From Tamaricihabitans halophyticus (lineage in GTDB: Bacteria; Actinomycetota; Actinomycetes; Mycobacteriales; Pseudonocardiaceae): 64,000 nt of DNA. The translations under genes were made by a program, and so were the position numbers. Shown piece by piece: positions 55,159 to 62,640 of the stretch (its first letter is position 1; each line of letters begins with the position of its first letter). Below the pieces are notes generated by a model. The model was given only the letters and a program-made list of their open reading frames with translations, was not told where the DNA came from and ran no database searches. The stretch covers positions 186,001 through 250,000 of the forward strand of contig NZ_SLXQ01000006.1 of assembly GCF_004340875.1 (NCBI RefSeq). The letters run 5' to 3'.

Positions 55159-56265
55159 TCAAAACGTTAGGGACCAACGCCGTTCGTCGTCGGGTGCGTC
55201 GATCCACACATCGTGCCTGCCGTCCGGTGTGACGGTCAGCCCGTAGCGGTCAGGGGTCGGTTTGCCCGCGTCGCACCACCAGGCATACGCAGCGTCAACC
55301 TCGTTCCACAGCCGACGCGGCCCGAGTTGATGAACCGTCCACGGGTCTTTTCCGCGCACGAGCGTAGCCCTCGCCCACGATCGTGACCGCACGTCGTGCA
55401 ACTCGATCAGGCGGTGGTCTTCGTCCACGTCCTCCACCGTGAGATAGCAGGACGGCACCCGAAGCCCGATCGTGAATGCGGCACGGGCGAAGGTCACCAT
55501 CTCGAACAGTTCCCTGCCGCCGCGCGTGGTCCGTGTCGCGTCGGCCGCGTTTAGTTCGTCGGCAGTGGGTTCAAGGAAATCTCGGCGCTGGTGGCGTATC
55601 CGCATGAACGCCAGGTTGATCCCGCACCGGCCGGAAGCGGAACCGTCCTCGTGGACTTCCAGCCGGGTCAACGCGTCGTCTCCGTAATCCGTGCCCCACG
55701 GCGCGACTATCACACCCCCGGGCCGTGTCTGATCGATCCACGCCCGAGGGATCGCACGGACAGACGCCGTGCAGATAACTCGGTCGTAGGGCGCGGCGGG
55801 CGGGTATCCGTTGGTGCCGTCGCCGGTCACGACCCACGGCGAGTAGCCAGCTCCGGTGAGGGCGCGGCGGGCGTCGCCGGCCACGGCGGGGTCCACCTCG
55901 ACCGTCACCACATGCTCACCCGTGCCCACTCGCTCGGACAACTGGGCGGCATTCCAGCCTGTCCCGGTCCCGATCTCTAGCACACGATGCCCCTCGCGCA
56001 CCTCCAATGCGCTGAGCATGGCCGCGACCAACGACGGTTGGCTACACGAGCTGGACGGCTGCAGCCCCGTAGTTCCCGGTTCGGTGGTGCCGTCGTCAAC
56101 CTGAGTGATGATCGGTTCGTCTGCCTCGACCAGCGCACGCCAGCGCGGCTCATCGTCGTTCCGCGATACAGCGACGAACCCGTCCGTAGTGGGGTCATCG
56201 ACCCACACCACGGACGGGATGAACGGCGCACGCGGCACAATGAGTTGTTCGCGCCAATCAGTCAC
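55159..56265 (-). CDS. Protein-L-isoaspartate methyltransferase homologue with C-terminal extension (candidate RiPP-modifying PIMT)
   Basis: A 368-aa SAM methyltransferase, much longer than housekeeping PIMT (about 210 aa). The PIMT core shows QPSSSCSQPSLVAAMLSALE near residue 75, motif I VLEIGTGTGWNAAQLSERVG near residue 95, and RVICTASVRAIPRAWIDQTR near residue 160. About 150 further residues follow with no assigned domain. GTG start at 56265 with AGGAG, only 18 bp after the stop of a 37-codon peptide gene on the same strand. PIMT homologues paired with short acidic peptides convert Asp to aspartimide in RiPPs (imiditides, and alongside lasso, graspetide or lanthipeptide enzymes). No other RiPP enzyme is present here, which suggests the imiditide type. 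A repair PIMT is the alternative. Confidence 0.82.
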   Translation of the reverse strand: MTDWREQLIVPRAPFIPSVVWVDDPTTDGFVAVSRNDDEPRWRALVEADEPIITQVDDGTTEPGTTGLQPSSSCSQPSLVAAMLSALEVREGHRVLEIGTGTGWNAAQLSERVGTGEHVVTVEVDPAVAGDARRALTGAGYSPWVVTGDGTNGYPPAAPYDRVICTASVRAIPRAWIDQTRPGGVIVAPWGTDYGDDALTRLEVHEDGSASGRCGINLAFMRIRHQRRDFLEPTADELNAADATRTTRGGRELFEMVTFARAAFTIGLRVPSCYLTVEDVDEDHRLIELHDVRSRSWARATLVRGKDPWTVHQLGPRRLWNEVDAAYAWWCDAGKPTPDRYGLTVTPDGRHDVWIDAPDDERRWSLTF

Positions 56266-56283
56266 GATGATGCTCCTGCCGTC

Positions 56284-56397
56284 CTACTTCTTGTCGTCGC
56301 CCTCGTGTTTGTTCTCGTCGTCCTTGCTCCCCCAGTTCTCCCACTTGTCCGGCTGCGCCTCGCCTTGGCCGTCCCGGTCGGCATCTCGCTTGCCCAT
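56284..56397 (-). CDS. 37-aa acidic peptide, candidate precursor for the PIMT
   Basis: ATG at 56395-56397 with a textbook AGGAGG 8 bp upstream. The product begins MGKRDADRDGQGEAQPDKW and ends ENWGSKDDENKHEGDDKK: 37 residues, very hydrophilic, 9 Asp and 4 Glu, two Trp, no Cys. It contains an Asp-Gly pair (residues 9-10), the dipeptide that forms aspartimide most readily. It is first in an operon with the PIMT. There is no signal peptide. The strong ribosome site and tight spacing argue that it is translated. Confidence 0.75.
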   Translation of the reverse strand: MGKRDADRDGQGEAQPDKWENWGSKDDENKHEGDDKK

Positions 56398-56472
56398 TTT
56401 CCTGCCTCCTGTTGTTTTCCGTACCGCACGCTTGGCGCGGAACTCTCAGTTATAGTGCATACAGTGACGTAT

Positions 56473-56504
56473 CCATCGCAACCAGTTACAAGTGGTTGCG
56501 ATGG
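56473..56504. promoter_or_regulatory. Perfect 12-bp inverted repeat upstream of the peptide-PIMT operon
   Basis: CCATCGCAACCA and its exact reverse complement separated by GTTACAAG. On the complementary strand TATAAC (56450-56455) downstream of it could be a -10 element, putting the palindrome around -35. Likely operator, with the XRE/TPR regulator at 57018 the obvious candidate; a transcript hairpin is the alternative. Confidence 0.6.
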
Positions 56505-56528
56505 ACGGGAGGCGTACTGTGCCTAACC

Positions 56529-56828
56529 TCACTTAACTCGGCGGCCAGCCGTTCGCCGCCACCAGGACTTATTCGCGTCGCGCGTAGGTTCCGGCCGGGT
56601 AACCGCCTCGATGCCAGCGACACACGCCCGGCAGATAGGACCAGGTGGTACGAGCGCCGACGTGATCTGTACCTGGTGGCCACAGATCGCTCGCGGGCCG
56701 CCGCCTACCTGCGTCGACAGGCGTGCGAACTCGTCGTCGGTAACCGCATGGTCGAGCCCGTCGGCCGCACAGAAGCACCAGGTCACGAACAATCCCCGTG
56801 CCGCTGCCGCACGCAGCAAGTGACTCAT
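56529..56828 (-). CDS. Small Cys-containing protein of unknown function
   Basis: From the ATG at 56828, which has GGGAGGGGC upstream, the product is 99 aa: MSHLLRAAAARGLFVTWCFC, then a region with ICGHQVQI and GPICRACVAG spaced like a zinc ribbon (Cys-His/Cys-x2-Cys), and a basic tail (WWRRTAGRRVK). I do not recognise the family. Small zinc-ribbon-like proteins next to XRE/TPR regulators are common in Pseudonocardiaceae. Upstream of the peptide-PIMT operon on the same strand and divergent from the XRE gene. Confidence 0.6.
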   Translation of the reverse strand: MSHLLRAAAARGLFVTWCFCAADGLDHAVTDDEFARLSTQVGGGPRAICGHQVQITSALVPPGPICRACVAGIEAVTRPEPTRDANKSWWRRTAGRRVK

Positions 56829-57017
56829 TGCCCCTCCCGTAGCCGAGGGGTCCGGCGACGCAAGGAAAGCGAAACGAAGGAGTTGCGCCACCGGACCATG
56901 CGTGACCAGCCAGAATCGCTGTGCCACACTCAAGCCATCATTTCGTCAGCGCTGGCCGGCGAACATGACGCCGACGTGCCACCGAACGGACATGGACCGG
57001 CCAGGGGGAGGGACCAC

Positions 57018-58262
57018 GTGCCGCAGCAGGGCTCTCGCCGACCGGCCCGGACGTTGCTTGAAGCGAAAATCCGGGACCGCCAACAGACGCAGGAAGAGTT
57101 CGTCGAGTATGCCGAGACCTTCGCGCGCGAACACGGCGAACCAGGCACACTCAGTCTGCGCCACCTCGGACGGTTGATCTCCGGCAAGGCGAGCGGGCCA
57201 CCACTGCCGACAACCGGGCGACTCCTCGAACGAATCTTCGACGTGCCTATCGATGAACTGCTAGGCGCGCCGAACCCGAAGGCGTCATCCGTGTGGCAAG
57301 CACCGTTCGCGCAACACGATGATGAGTTGGCCGCGCTAGAACTAACGCGACGGATGACGGCAAGTGATGTTGGCAACGACACGCTGACACATCTTGAATC
57401 GATATTCGACAACCTTGCGATGGCCTACCCCGCAGCGTCCCCGCTGGAACTTCTGCCACGTATACGTCGACAGTTGTCGTATGTCATGAGCCTCATGGAC
57501 GCCAAGAAGACGCTTGCTGAGCACAGGAGGCTGCTGGTAGTCGGGGGCTGGTTATCTTTGCTTGCGGCTACCGTTCACATTGACTTGAAACAGCAGTCGG
57601 CCGCATCGGCGAATTTGCGGACTGCCGCGAGTCTCGCGCGACATGCAGAATACGATGAAATTCGAGCGTGGTGCTATGAAACCGAAGCATGGCGGGCACT
57701 AACAGACGGCGACTACCCGCGGGCCGTCGAGTTGTCCAAGTCGGCCCAAGGTCTTGCCTCTGCCGGAGGTTCTGTTGCTATCCAGGCCGCAGCGCAGGAA
57801 GGGCGTGCCTGGGCGAGGCTAGGACGCGCTCAGGAGACGTACTCTGCGATTGACCGGGTAACCAAACTTGCGAGCCCGCTAGCCAAGCCTGAAAGGGCCG
57901 AACATCATTACCGGTACGATCCTGACAAGTCTGTCGCCTATACGGCCACCACGCTGGCGTGGGTCGGCGACCCGGCAGGCGAATCTTATGCACGCGAGGT
58001 AATTCTTCGTTTGAAGCCAAGTGATGATGTGCAGAAGTGGCCCAGGCGGGTCGCGTCCGCGAATCTTGACTTGGCCCTGACGCTCATAGCGAGTGATCGC
58101 CTGGACGAATCCAGTCACGTAGCCCAACAAGCGATTTTGTCGGGTCGAATAGTGCCGTCCAACTACTGGCGTGCCGCTGAAGTGGTATCCGCTGTCGAAT
58201 CGCGTCAACTTCCGGAGGCGAAGGAACTGCGCGAAGCATTCGAGGAGATGCGGCAGGTGTGA
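57018..58262 (+). CDS. XRE-type regulator with TPR-like C-terminal region
   Basis: About 414 aa from the GTG at 57018 (GGGAGG upstream). The N-terminus is helix-turn-helix-like (LLEAKIRDRQQTQEEFVEYA, LSLRHLGRLISGKASGPP, RLLERIFDVPIDELLG). The remainder is helical with tetratricopeptide-like repeats (LRTAASLARHAEYDEIRAWC, EAWRALTDGDYPRAVELSKS, GRAWARLGRAQETYSAIDRV). This actinobacterial type is often linked to small accessory or natural-product loci. Probable regulator of the neighbouring peptide-PIMT operon. Confidence 0.8.
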   Translation: MPQQGSRRPARTLLEAKIRDRQQTQEEFVEYAETFAREHGEPGTLSLRHLGRLISGKASGPPLPTTGRLLERIFDVPIDELLGAPNPKASSVWQAPFAQHDDELAALELTRRMTASDVGNDTLTHLESIFDNLAMAYPAASPLELLPRIRRQLSYVMSLMDAKKTLAEHRRLLVVGGWLSLLAATVHIDLKQQSAASANLRTAASLARHAEYDEIRAWCYETEAWRALTDGDYPRAVELSKSAQGLASAGGSVAIQAAAQEGRAWARLGRAQETYSAIDRVTKLASPLAKPERAEHHYRYDPDKSVAYTATTLAWVGDPAGESYAREVILRLKPSDDVQKWPRRVASANLDLALTLIASDRLDESSHVAQQAILSGRIVPSNYWRAAEVVSAVESRQLPEAKELREAFEEMRQV

Positions 58263-58278
58263 CTGGCGCCCCCGGGAA

Positions 58279-58304
58279 ACCGCATTCTTTAAGGATCTTG
58301 CGGT
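58279..58304. repeat. Palindromic repeat, right border of the PIMT island
   Basis: 26-bp copy identical to that at 55118-55143 and in the same orientation, 16 bp after the XRE gene stop. Confidence 0.92.
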
Positions 58305-58307
58305 TAC

Positions 58308-58374
58308 GGGGACCACACCCACCCACCGGGACCACACCCACGAAACGGGGACCACACCCACCCACCGGGACCAC
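58308..58374. repeat. Tandem repeat of about 19-20 bp
   Basis: Units starting GGGACCACACCCAC: 58308-58327, 58328-58346, 58347-58366 and a partial copy from 58367. The third unit repeats the first, so the higher-order period is 39 bp. Non-coding, G-rich on one strand. Confidence 0.85.
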
Positions 58375-58427
58375 TCGCAACGAAGGGGAACCCGAGCCAG
58401 CAAGGGGACCACCGCACCGTGGGGGCC

Positions 58428-58448
58428 TACGGGGGCTCGGCCCCCGTA
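58428..58448. terminator. Hairpin downstream of the XRE gene
   Basis: Perfect 9-bp stem TACGGGGGC / GCCCCCGTA with a 3-nt loop. It probably ends transcription from the left. Confidence 0.65.
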
Positions 58449-58467
58449 AAAACACCCGGAAAAAGCG

Positions 58468-58495
58468 AAAAAGCCCCCGGCATTGCCGGGGGCTT
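58468..58495 (-). terminator. Intrinsic terminator of the tRNA-Glu gene
   Basis: AAGCCCCCGGC / GCCGGGGGCTT with a 3-nt loop. In the complementary direction it is followed by TTTTT and then another T run; it lies about 15 bp past the tRNA 3' end. Confidence 0.9.
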
Positions 58496-58510
58496 TGAAT
58501 ACACCAACTG

Positions 58511-58583
58511 TAGCCCCGACGGGATTTGAACCCGCGCTACCGCCTTGAGAGGGCGGCGTCCTAGGCCGCTAGACGACGGGGCC
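58511..58583 (-). tRNA. tRNA-Glu (anticodon CTC)
   Basis: Reads GGCCCCGTCGTCTAGCGG at the 5' end, anticodon stem-loop GCCGCC-CTCTCAA-GGCGG, T arm GCGGGTTCGAATCCCGT, and 3' CGGGGCT plus discriminator A. 73 nt, no encoded CCA. Acceptor, anticodon and T stems all pair. Confidence 0.95.
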
Positions 58584-58636
58584 TTGGTTGAACCAACCGG
58601 AGAGAACTCTAGCAGCCTCGGCTGCGGTCTCTTCCG

Positions 58637-58708
58637 CTGGGGTACCAGGACTCGAACCTAGACTAACTGAACCAGAATCAGTCGTGCTGCCAATTACACC
58701 ATACCCCA
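58637..58708 (-). tRNA. tRNA-Gln (anticodon CTG)
   Basis: Acceptor TGGGGTA pairs with TACCCCA; anticodon arm ACTGA-TTCTGGT-TCAGT; T arm TCTAGGTTCGAGTCCTGG; discriminator G. 72 nt, no encoded CCA. It lies 53 bp upstream of the tRNA-Glu gene and is probably co-transcribed with it. The same pair precedes gltX in mycobacteria. Confidence 0.95.
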
Positions 58709-58849
58709 ATGGCTTCCGGCTCGGACTCGAAACACCGCCTCGAAACAGCGCTGGCCGCGGCCGAATCCGAACTTGCTGCCGGACGGAAATACTAGACTAC
58801 GCCCCCAAGGCTGCCCGCAGGGCCCCACCTTTTCGCCCTGTCTGTCTGG

Positions 58850-59620
58850 TCAGCGTGCCCCAGCCGAGCCGACCGGCGCGATGGCGGCGAACTCACACAC
58901 CAGCAACTCCGGCAACTCGGCGAGGCTGTCGATCACCTGCACCCCACGCGGCACCGGCTGCTGGAGCCCGGCACGGTCCAACCAGACGCCACACAGCCCC
59001 GCGTCCCGCGCGCCGATGGCGTCCAGTTCCAGTTTGTCACCCACATGCGCCGCATTGCCTGGCTGTACATCCAGCACCCGGCAGGCCTCGTGAAAGATGG
59101 CCGGATCGGGCTTGGCCGAACCAACCTCGCCGGCGATCACCACCTGATCGATGAACTCGGCTAGCCCCAGCGAAGCGAGCTTTCCCCGTTGGTGCTGCCC
59201 CGAGGCGTTGGTCACAGCAGCGATCCGCACCCCCGCGGCGCGCAACCACTCCAGGCATGGCAGTACATCGGCGAACAGTCCCCAGGAGCGCCGCATCGTG
59301 GCCTTGCGTCGCGCTTCCAACTCTTCCGCACGCGCCGCGTCCACGGTGATGCCCTGCTCCGCGAGGAAATCCCGAGTGCGGCAGGCGTGCATCGCCGGGT
59401 AACTCACCTCGCCGGCGACCACCCGAGCGACGTACTCATCGGTGATCGCGACCCAGCGTTCCCAGCGGTCGGCGGCGCCGACGAGCTCGACGAGCGCGGC
59501 GCGAGCGGCACTACTGAAGTCGACGAGCGTGTCGTCGATATCCAGGCATACCGCCTGTAGCACCGGCGGCTGATAGGCGAAGGGACCATCGGTCAATTCG
59601 GGGGTTGTCTGGTTGTCCAT
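58850..59620 (-). CDS. HAD-family hydrolase
   Basis: A 256-aa phosphatase-like protein: motif I AVCLDIDDTLVDF near residue 25 with the nucleophile Asp, motif II in AAVTNASGQ, motif III/IV in SAKPDPAIF and HVGDKLELDAIGARDAGL. The alpha-helical cap lies between motifs I and II. The substrate is unknown. The ATG at 59620 is assumed; a GTG at 59644 is possible. Downstream of gltX on the same strand. Confidence 0.88.
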   Translation of the reverse strand: MDNQTTPELTDGPFAYQPPVLQAVCLDIDDTLVDFSSAARAALVELVGAADRWERWVAITDEYVARVVAGEVSYPAMHACRTRDFLAEQGITVDAARAEELEARRKATMRRSWGLFADVLPCLEWLRAAGVRIAAVTNASGQHQRGKLASLGLAEFIDQVVIAGEVGSAKPDPAIFHEACRVLDVQPGNAAHVGDKLELDAIGARDAGLCGVWLDRAGLQQPVPRGVQVIDSLAELPELLVCEFAAIAPVGSAGAR

Positions 59621-59749
59621 GCGGTCCGTTAGCGCGAAAGTCACTCCGCGAGGTTAGGCGGACTACCCTTCCGAGCGATTCGGCTAACGAGGTGATATCC
59701 GATCGTTTACCCCGTTAAATGCGCGACGTGACACTACTCTCCGGTGAAT

Positions 59750-61246
59750 TCAGCCGCTGATCGCCGCGCGCAGCCGCGCGAGTGTCCTATCGCGACCGAG
59801 CAGCTCCATCGACTCGTAGAGCGGCGGTGAAACGGTGCGACCGGTCACCGCGACACGAACCGGAGCAAATGCCTTGCGCGGCTTCAGTTCCAGGCCGTCC
59901 ACGAGCGCTTCCTTCAAGGCTCGCTCGATTTCCGGGGTCGTCCACTCCGCGAGATCAGTCAACGCGCGTTCACTTGCCGCCAGCACCGCCCCGGAGCCTT
60001 CGCCGAACGCCTTTGCGGCGGAATCTGGCTCGGGCGCGAAATCGGCATCCGCAACGAAAAGGAACCGCAGCATGCCAACCCCTTCGGCGAGCACGCCCAC
60101 CCGCTCCTGCACCAGTGCCGCGGCGGAACGCAACAACTCGAGCTGCTGCCCGGTCGGCTCCGCCGGCAGTAGCCTCGCCTGCACCAGATAGGGAAGCAGC
60201 CGCCGCACGAACTCCTCGGCCGGTAGCGCCCGCAGATGCGTCGCGTTGATCGCCTCGGCTTTCTTGAGGTCGAACCGCGCGGGGTTCGGGCTCACCCTGG
60301 AGATATCGAATGCCGCCACCATCTCGGCCATGCTGAAGACGTCCCGGTCTTCCGCGATGGACCAGCCGAGCAGCGCGAGGTAGTTCAACATCCCCTCGGG
60401 CAGGAAGCCGCGGTCCCGGTAGTTGAACAGGTTCGACTCTGGATCGCGCTTCGACAGCTTCTTGTTGCCTTCGCCACGCACCAGGGGCAGATGCGCATAG
60501 CTCGGGATGGACTCGGCGACACCGATCCGCCGCAGCGCGGCGAACAGCGCTATCTGGCGCGGAGTGGACGGCAGCAGGTCCTCGCCACGGAGGATATGCG
60601 TGATCCGCATCATGGCGTCGTCCACCGGATTGACGAACGGGTACAGCGGCGCACCATTGGCGCGAATCAACACCGGGTCCGGCACGCTGCCCGCGGCGAA
60701 GGTGACCTCACCCCGGATCAGATCGGTGAACGTAATGTCCTCATCCGGCATCCGCAGCCGCAGCACCGGTTCGCGGCCCTCGGCACGCAGCTCCGCCTTC
60801 CGGTCCTCGGTCAGCTCCCGGTCGGCGTTGTCATAGCCGAGCTTCGGGTCCTGGCCAGCCGCCTTCCTGCGTTCCTCGATGTCCGCGGCGGAGGAGAACG
60901 ACTCGTACAGCTCACCGGCTTCCAGCAACCGGCGGGCCACATCGGCGTAGATCTCCCCACGCTCGCTCTGCCGGTATGGCCCGTACGGACCACCGACCTC
61001 GGGCCCTTCGTCCCAGTCGATACCGAGCCAGCGCAGACCCTCGATGATCGCCGCGTAACTCTCCTCGGAGTCCCGCGCGGCATCGGTGTCCTCGATGCGG
61101 AACACCAGCTGGCCGCCGTTGTGCCTGGCAAAGGCCCAGTTGAACAGGGCGGCGCGAACCAGTCCGACGTGCGGAATCCCGGTTGGCGAGGGACAGAACC
61201 GGGCGCGCACCGCGCCCACGCTGGGGGTATCCGTGGTCTCAGTCAT
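59750..61246 (-). CDS. gltX: Glutamyl-tRNA synthetase
   Basis: The 498-aa class I synthetase: [20 protein letters not shown] contains the HIGH-type signature, and [20 protein letters not shown] the KMSKS-type signature near residue 260. Attaches Glu to tRNA-Glu; in many actinobacteria also mischarges tRNA-Gln for GatCAB. The tRNA-Glu and tRNA-Gln genes lie just downstream. Counterpart of Rv2992c. Confidence 0.97.
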   Translation of the reverse strand: MTETTDTPSVGAVRARFCPSPTGIPHVGLVRAALFNWAFARHNGGQLVFRIEDTDAARDSEESYAAIIEGLRWLGIDWDEGPEVGGPYGPYRQSERGEIYADVARRLLEAGELYESFSSAADIEERRKAAGQDPKLGYDNADRELTEDRKAELRAEGREPVLRLRMPDEDITFTDLIRGEVTFAAGSVPDPVLIRANGAPLYPFVNPVDDAMMRITHILRGEDLLPSTPRQIALFAALRRIGVAESIPSYAHLPLVRGEGNKKLSKRDPESNLFNYRDRGFLPEGMLNYLALLGWSIAEDRDVFSMAEMVAAFDISRVSPNPARFDLKKAEAINATHLRALPAEEFVRRLLPYLVQARLLPAEPTGQQLELLRSAAALVQERVGVLAEGVGMLRFLFVADADFAPEPDSAAKAFGEGSGAVLAASERALTDLAEWTTPEIERALKEALVDGLELKPRKAFAPVRVAVTGRTVSPPLYESMELLGRDRTLARLRAAISG

Positions 61247-61314
61247 GACCCATAAAGGGTATCCGCACGGTCTCGACTTGACTCTCGCGGCCGGTTCGCC
61301 GCATCCTGTAATTA

Positions 61315-61330
61315 TTCAACCACCGTTGAA
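61315..61330. promoter_or_regulatory. Short palindrome before the FAD monooxygenase gene
   Basis: TTCAAC-CACC-GTTGAA directly upstream of the AGGAGGGG ribosome site. It looks like a MarR/TetR-type operator, but no such regulator is adjacent. Confidence 0.5.
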
Positions 61331-61342
61331 ATAGGAGGGGTC

Positions 61343-62569
61343 ATGACTCGAACAACGTGTTGTGTGGTTGGTGGTGGACCCGCGGGGATGATGCTCGGCC
61401 TGCTCCTCGCGCGCGCCGGCGTCGAGGTAACCGTGTTGGAAAAGCACGGTGATTTTCTGCGCGATTTCCGCGGTGACACGGTCCACCCGACGACGATGGT
61501 GCTGCTCGATGAGCTAGGGCTCGGCGAGCAGTTCGACAAGATGCCGCAGAGTCGGCTGGACACCATCCGGGTACCAACCGCCGAGGGCATGACGCCCTTC
61601 GGCGATCTCACCAGGCTGCGCGGGAAGCGGCCGTACATCGCGATGGTCCCGCAGTGGGATCTGCTTGATCTGCTCGCCGAAGCTGGCCGAGCCGAGCCAG
61701 GGTTCACGCTGCGAATGAACACCGAGGCCACCGAGCTGATCAGGTCGGGAGACCGGATCAGCGGCGTGCGATACCGCGAGTCGAACGGGACCGAGGGCGA
61801 GATTCACGCCGAGCTGACGGTCGCCTGCGATGGTCGCGGATCGGTGCTCCGGCACGGCGCGGGACTACGTCCGCGCGAATGGACCACGCCGATGGACGCG
61901 TGGTGGTTCAAGTTGCCTCGTAAGGACAGCGATCCTGCCGGTGGGCTCGGCCTGTTCAGTAACCAGCGCGCCACGATCTTCATCGACCGAGGCGATTACT
62001 GGCAGACCGCGGCGCTGATCCCCAAGGGCACGGACAGCAGGGTTCGCACCGGTGAGGTGAGCACGATCGTCAAAGACCTCGCCGAGCCGTTGCCGTGGCT
62101 CGCCGATCGCACCGACGCCCTGCGGTCCTGGGATGAGGTGAAACTGCTCGACGTGCGGCTGGACCGGTTGCGGACCTGGCATCGGGACGGGCTGCTGTGC
62201 ATCGGCGATGCGGCGCACGCGATGTCGCCGGTCGGCGGCGTGGGGATCAACCTCGCGATCCAGGACGCCGTAGCGGCGGCCAGACTGCTCGCCGCACCGC
62301 TGCGCACCGGCCGGCCGAGCACCCGGGACCTTGCCAGGGTGCGCCGGCGCAGGCTGCCTGCCACGGTACTGACCCAGCTGCTCCAGCGAACGCTGCACGC
62401 CCGCGCACTGGCGCCGGCACTGGACGGGAAAATCGATATCATCCACGGCGCCAAACCGCCGCTGCCCCTTCGGCTGATGCGGCGCTGGCCCGCCCTGCAG
62501 GGAATACCCGCCTATGTGCTCGGTCGCGGTGTCCGGCCGGAACGCGCACCACGGTTCGCCCGCAGGTAA
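61343..62569 (+). CDS. FAD-dependent monooxygenase/oxidoreductase, PHBH family
   Basis: The 408-aa flavoprotein has the Rossmann motif CCVVGGGPAGMMLGLLLARA at the N-terminus, the DG motif AELTVACDGRGSVLR near residue 155, and the GD motif LLCIGDAAHAMSPVGGVGIN near residue 285. Such enzymes hydroxylate aromatic or polyketide-like substrates with NAD(P)H and O2. Substrate unknown. AGGAGGGG precedes the ATG. It sits between gltX and the FAH gene, where mycobacteria have no counterpart known to me, so it is probably an insertion. Confidence 0.87.
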   Translation: MTRTTCCVVGGGPAGMMLGLLLARAGVEVTVLEKHGDFLRDFRGDTVHPTTMVLLDELGLGEQFDKMPQSRLDTIRVPTAEGMTPFGDLTRLRGKRPYIAMVPQWDLLDLLAEAGRAEPGFTLRMNTEATELIRSGDRISGVRYRESNGTEGEIHAELTVACDGRGSVLRHGAGLRPREWTTPMDAWWFKLPRKDSDPAGGLGLFSNQRATIFIDRGDYWQTAALIPKGTDSRVRTGEVSTIVKDLAEPLPWLADRTDALRSWDEVKLLDVRLDRLRTWHRDGLLCIGDAAHAMSPVGGVGINLAIQDAVAAARLLAAPLRTGRPSTRDLARVRRRRLPATVLTQLLQRTLHARALAPALDGKIDIIHGAKPPLPLRLMRRWPALQGIPAYVLGRGVRPERAPRFARR

Positions 62570-62587
62570 CGGACCGAACCCGGCAGG

Positions 62588-62640
62588 ATCAGCGGGGCCA
62601 TACCGGGCTGGTCAGCGGGGCTGTACCGGGTTGGTCAGCG
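62588..62640. repeat. 23-bp tandem repeat over the FAH stop codon
   Basis: Two units (62588-62610 and 62611-62633, each TCAGCGGGGC followed by TACCGGG) and a third partial copy. The FAH-gene stop (62612-62614) is in the second unit, so the extra copy lies just outside the gene. Confidence 0.85.

Noticed and set aside
58308-58374. Tandem repeat considered as a CRISPR remnant
   Set aside because: Units follow each other without spacers, are not palindromic and no cas genes are present.
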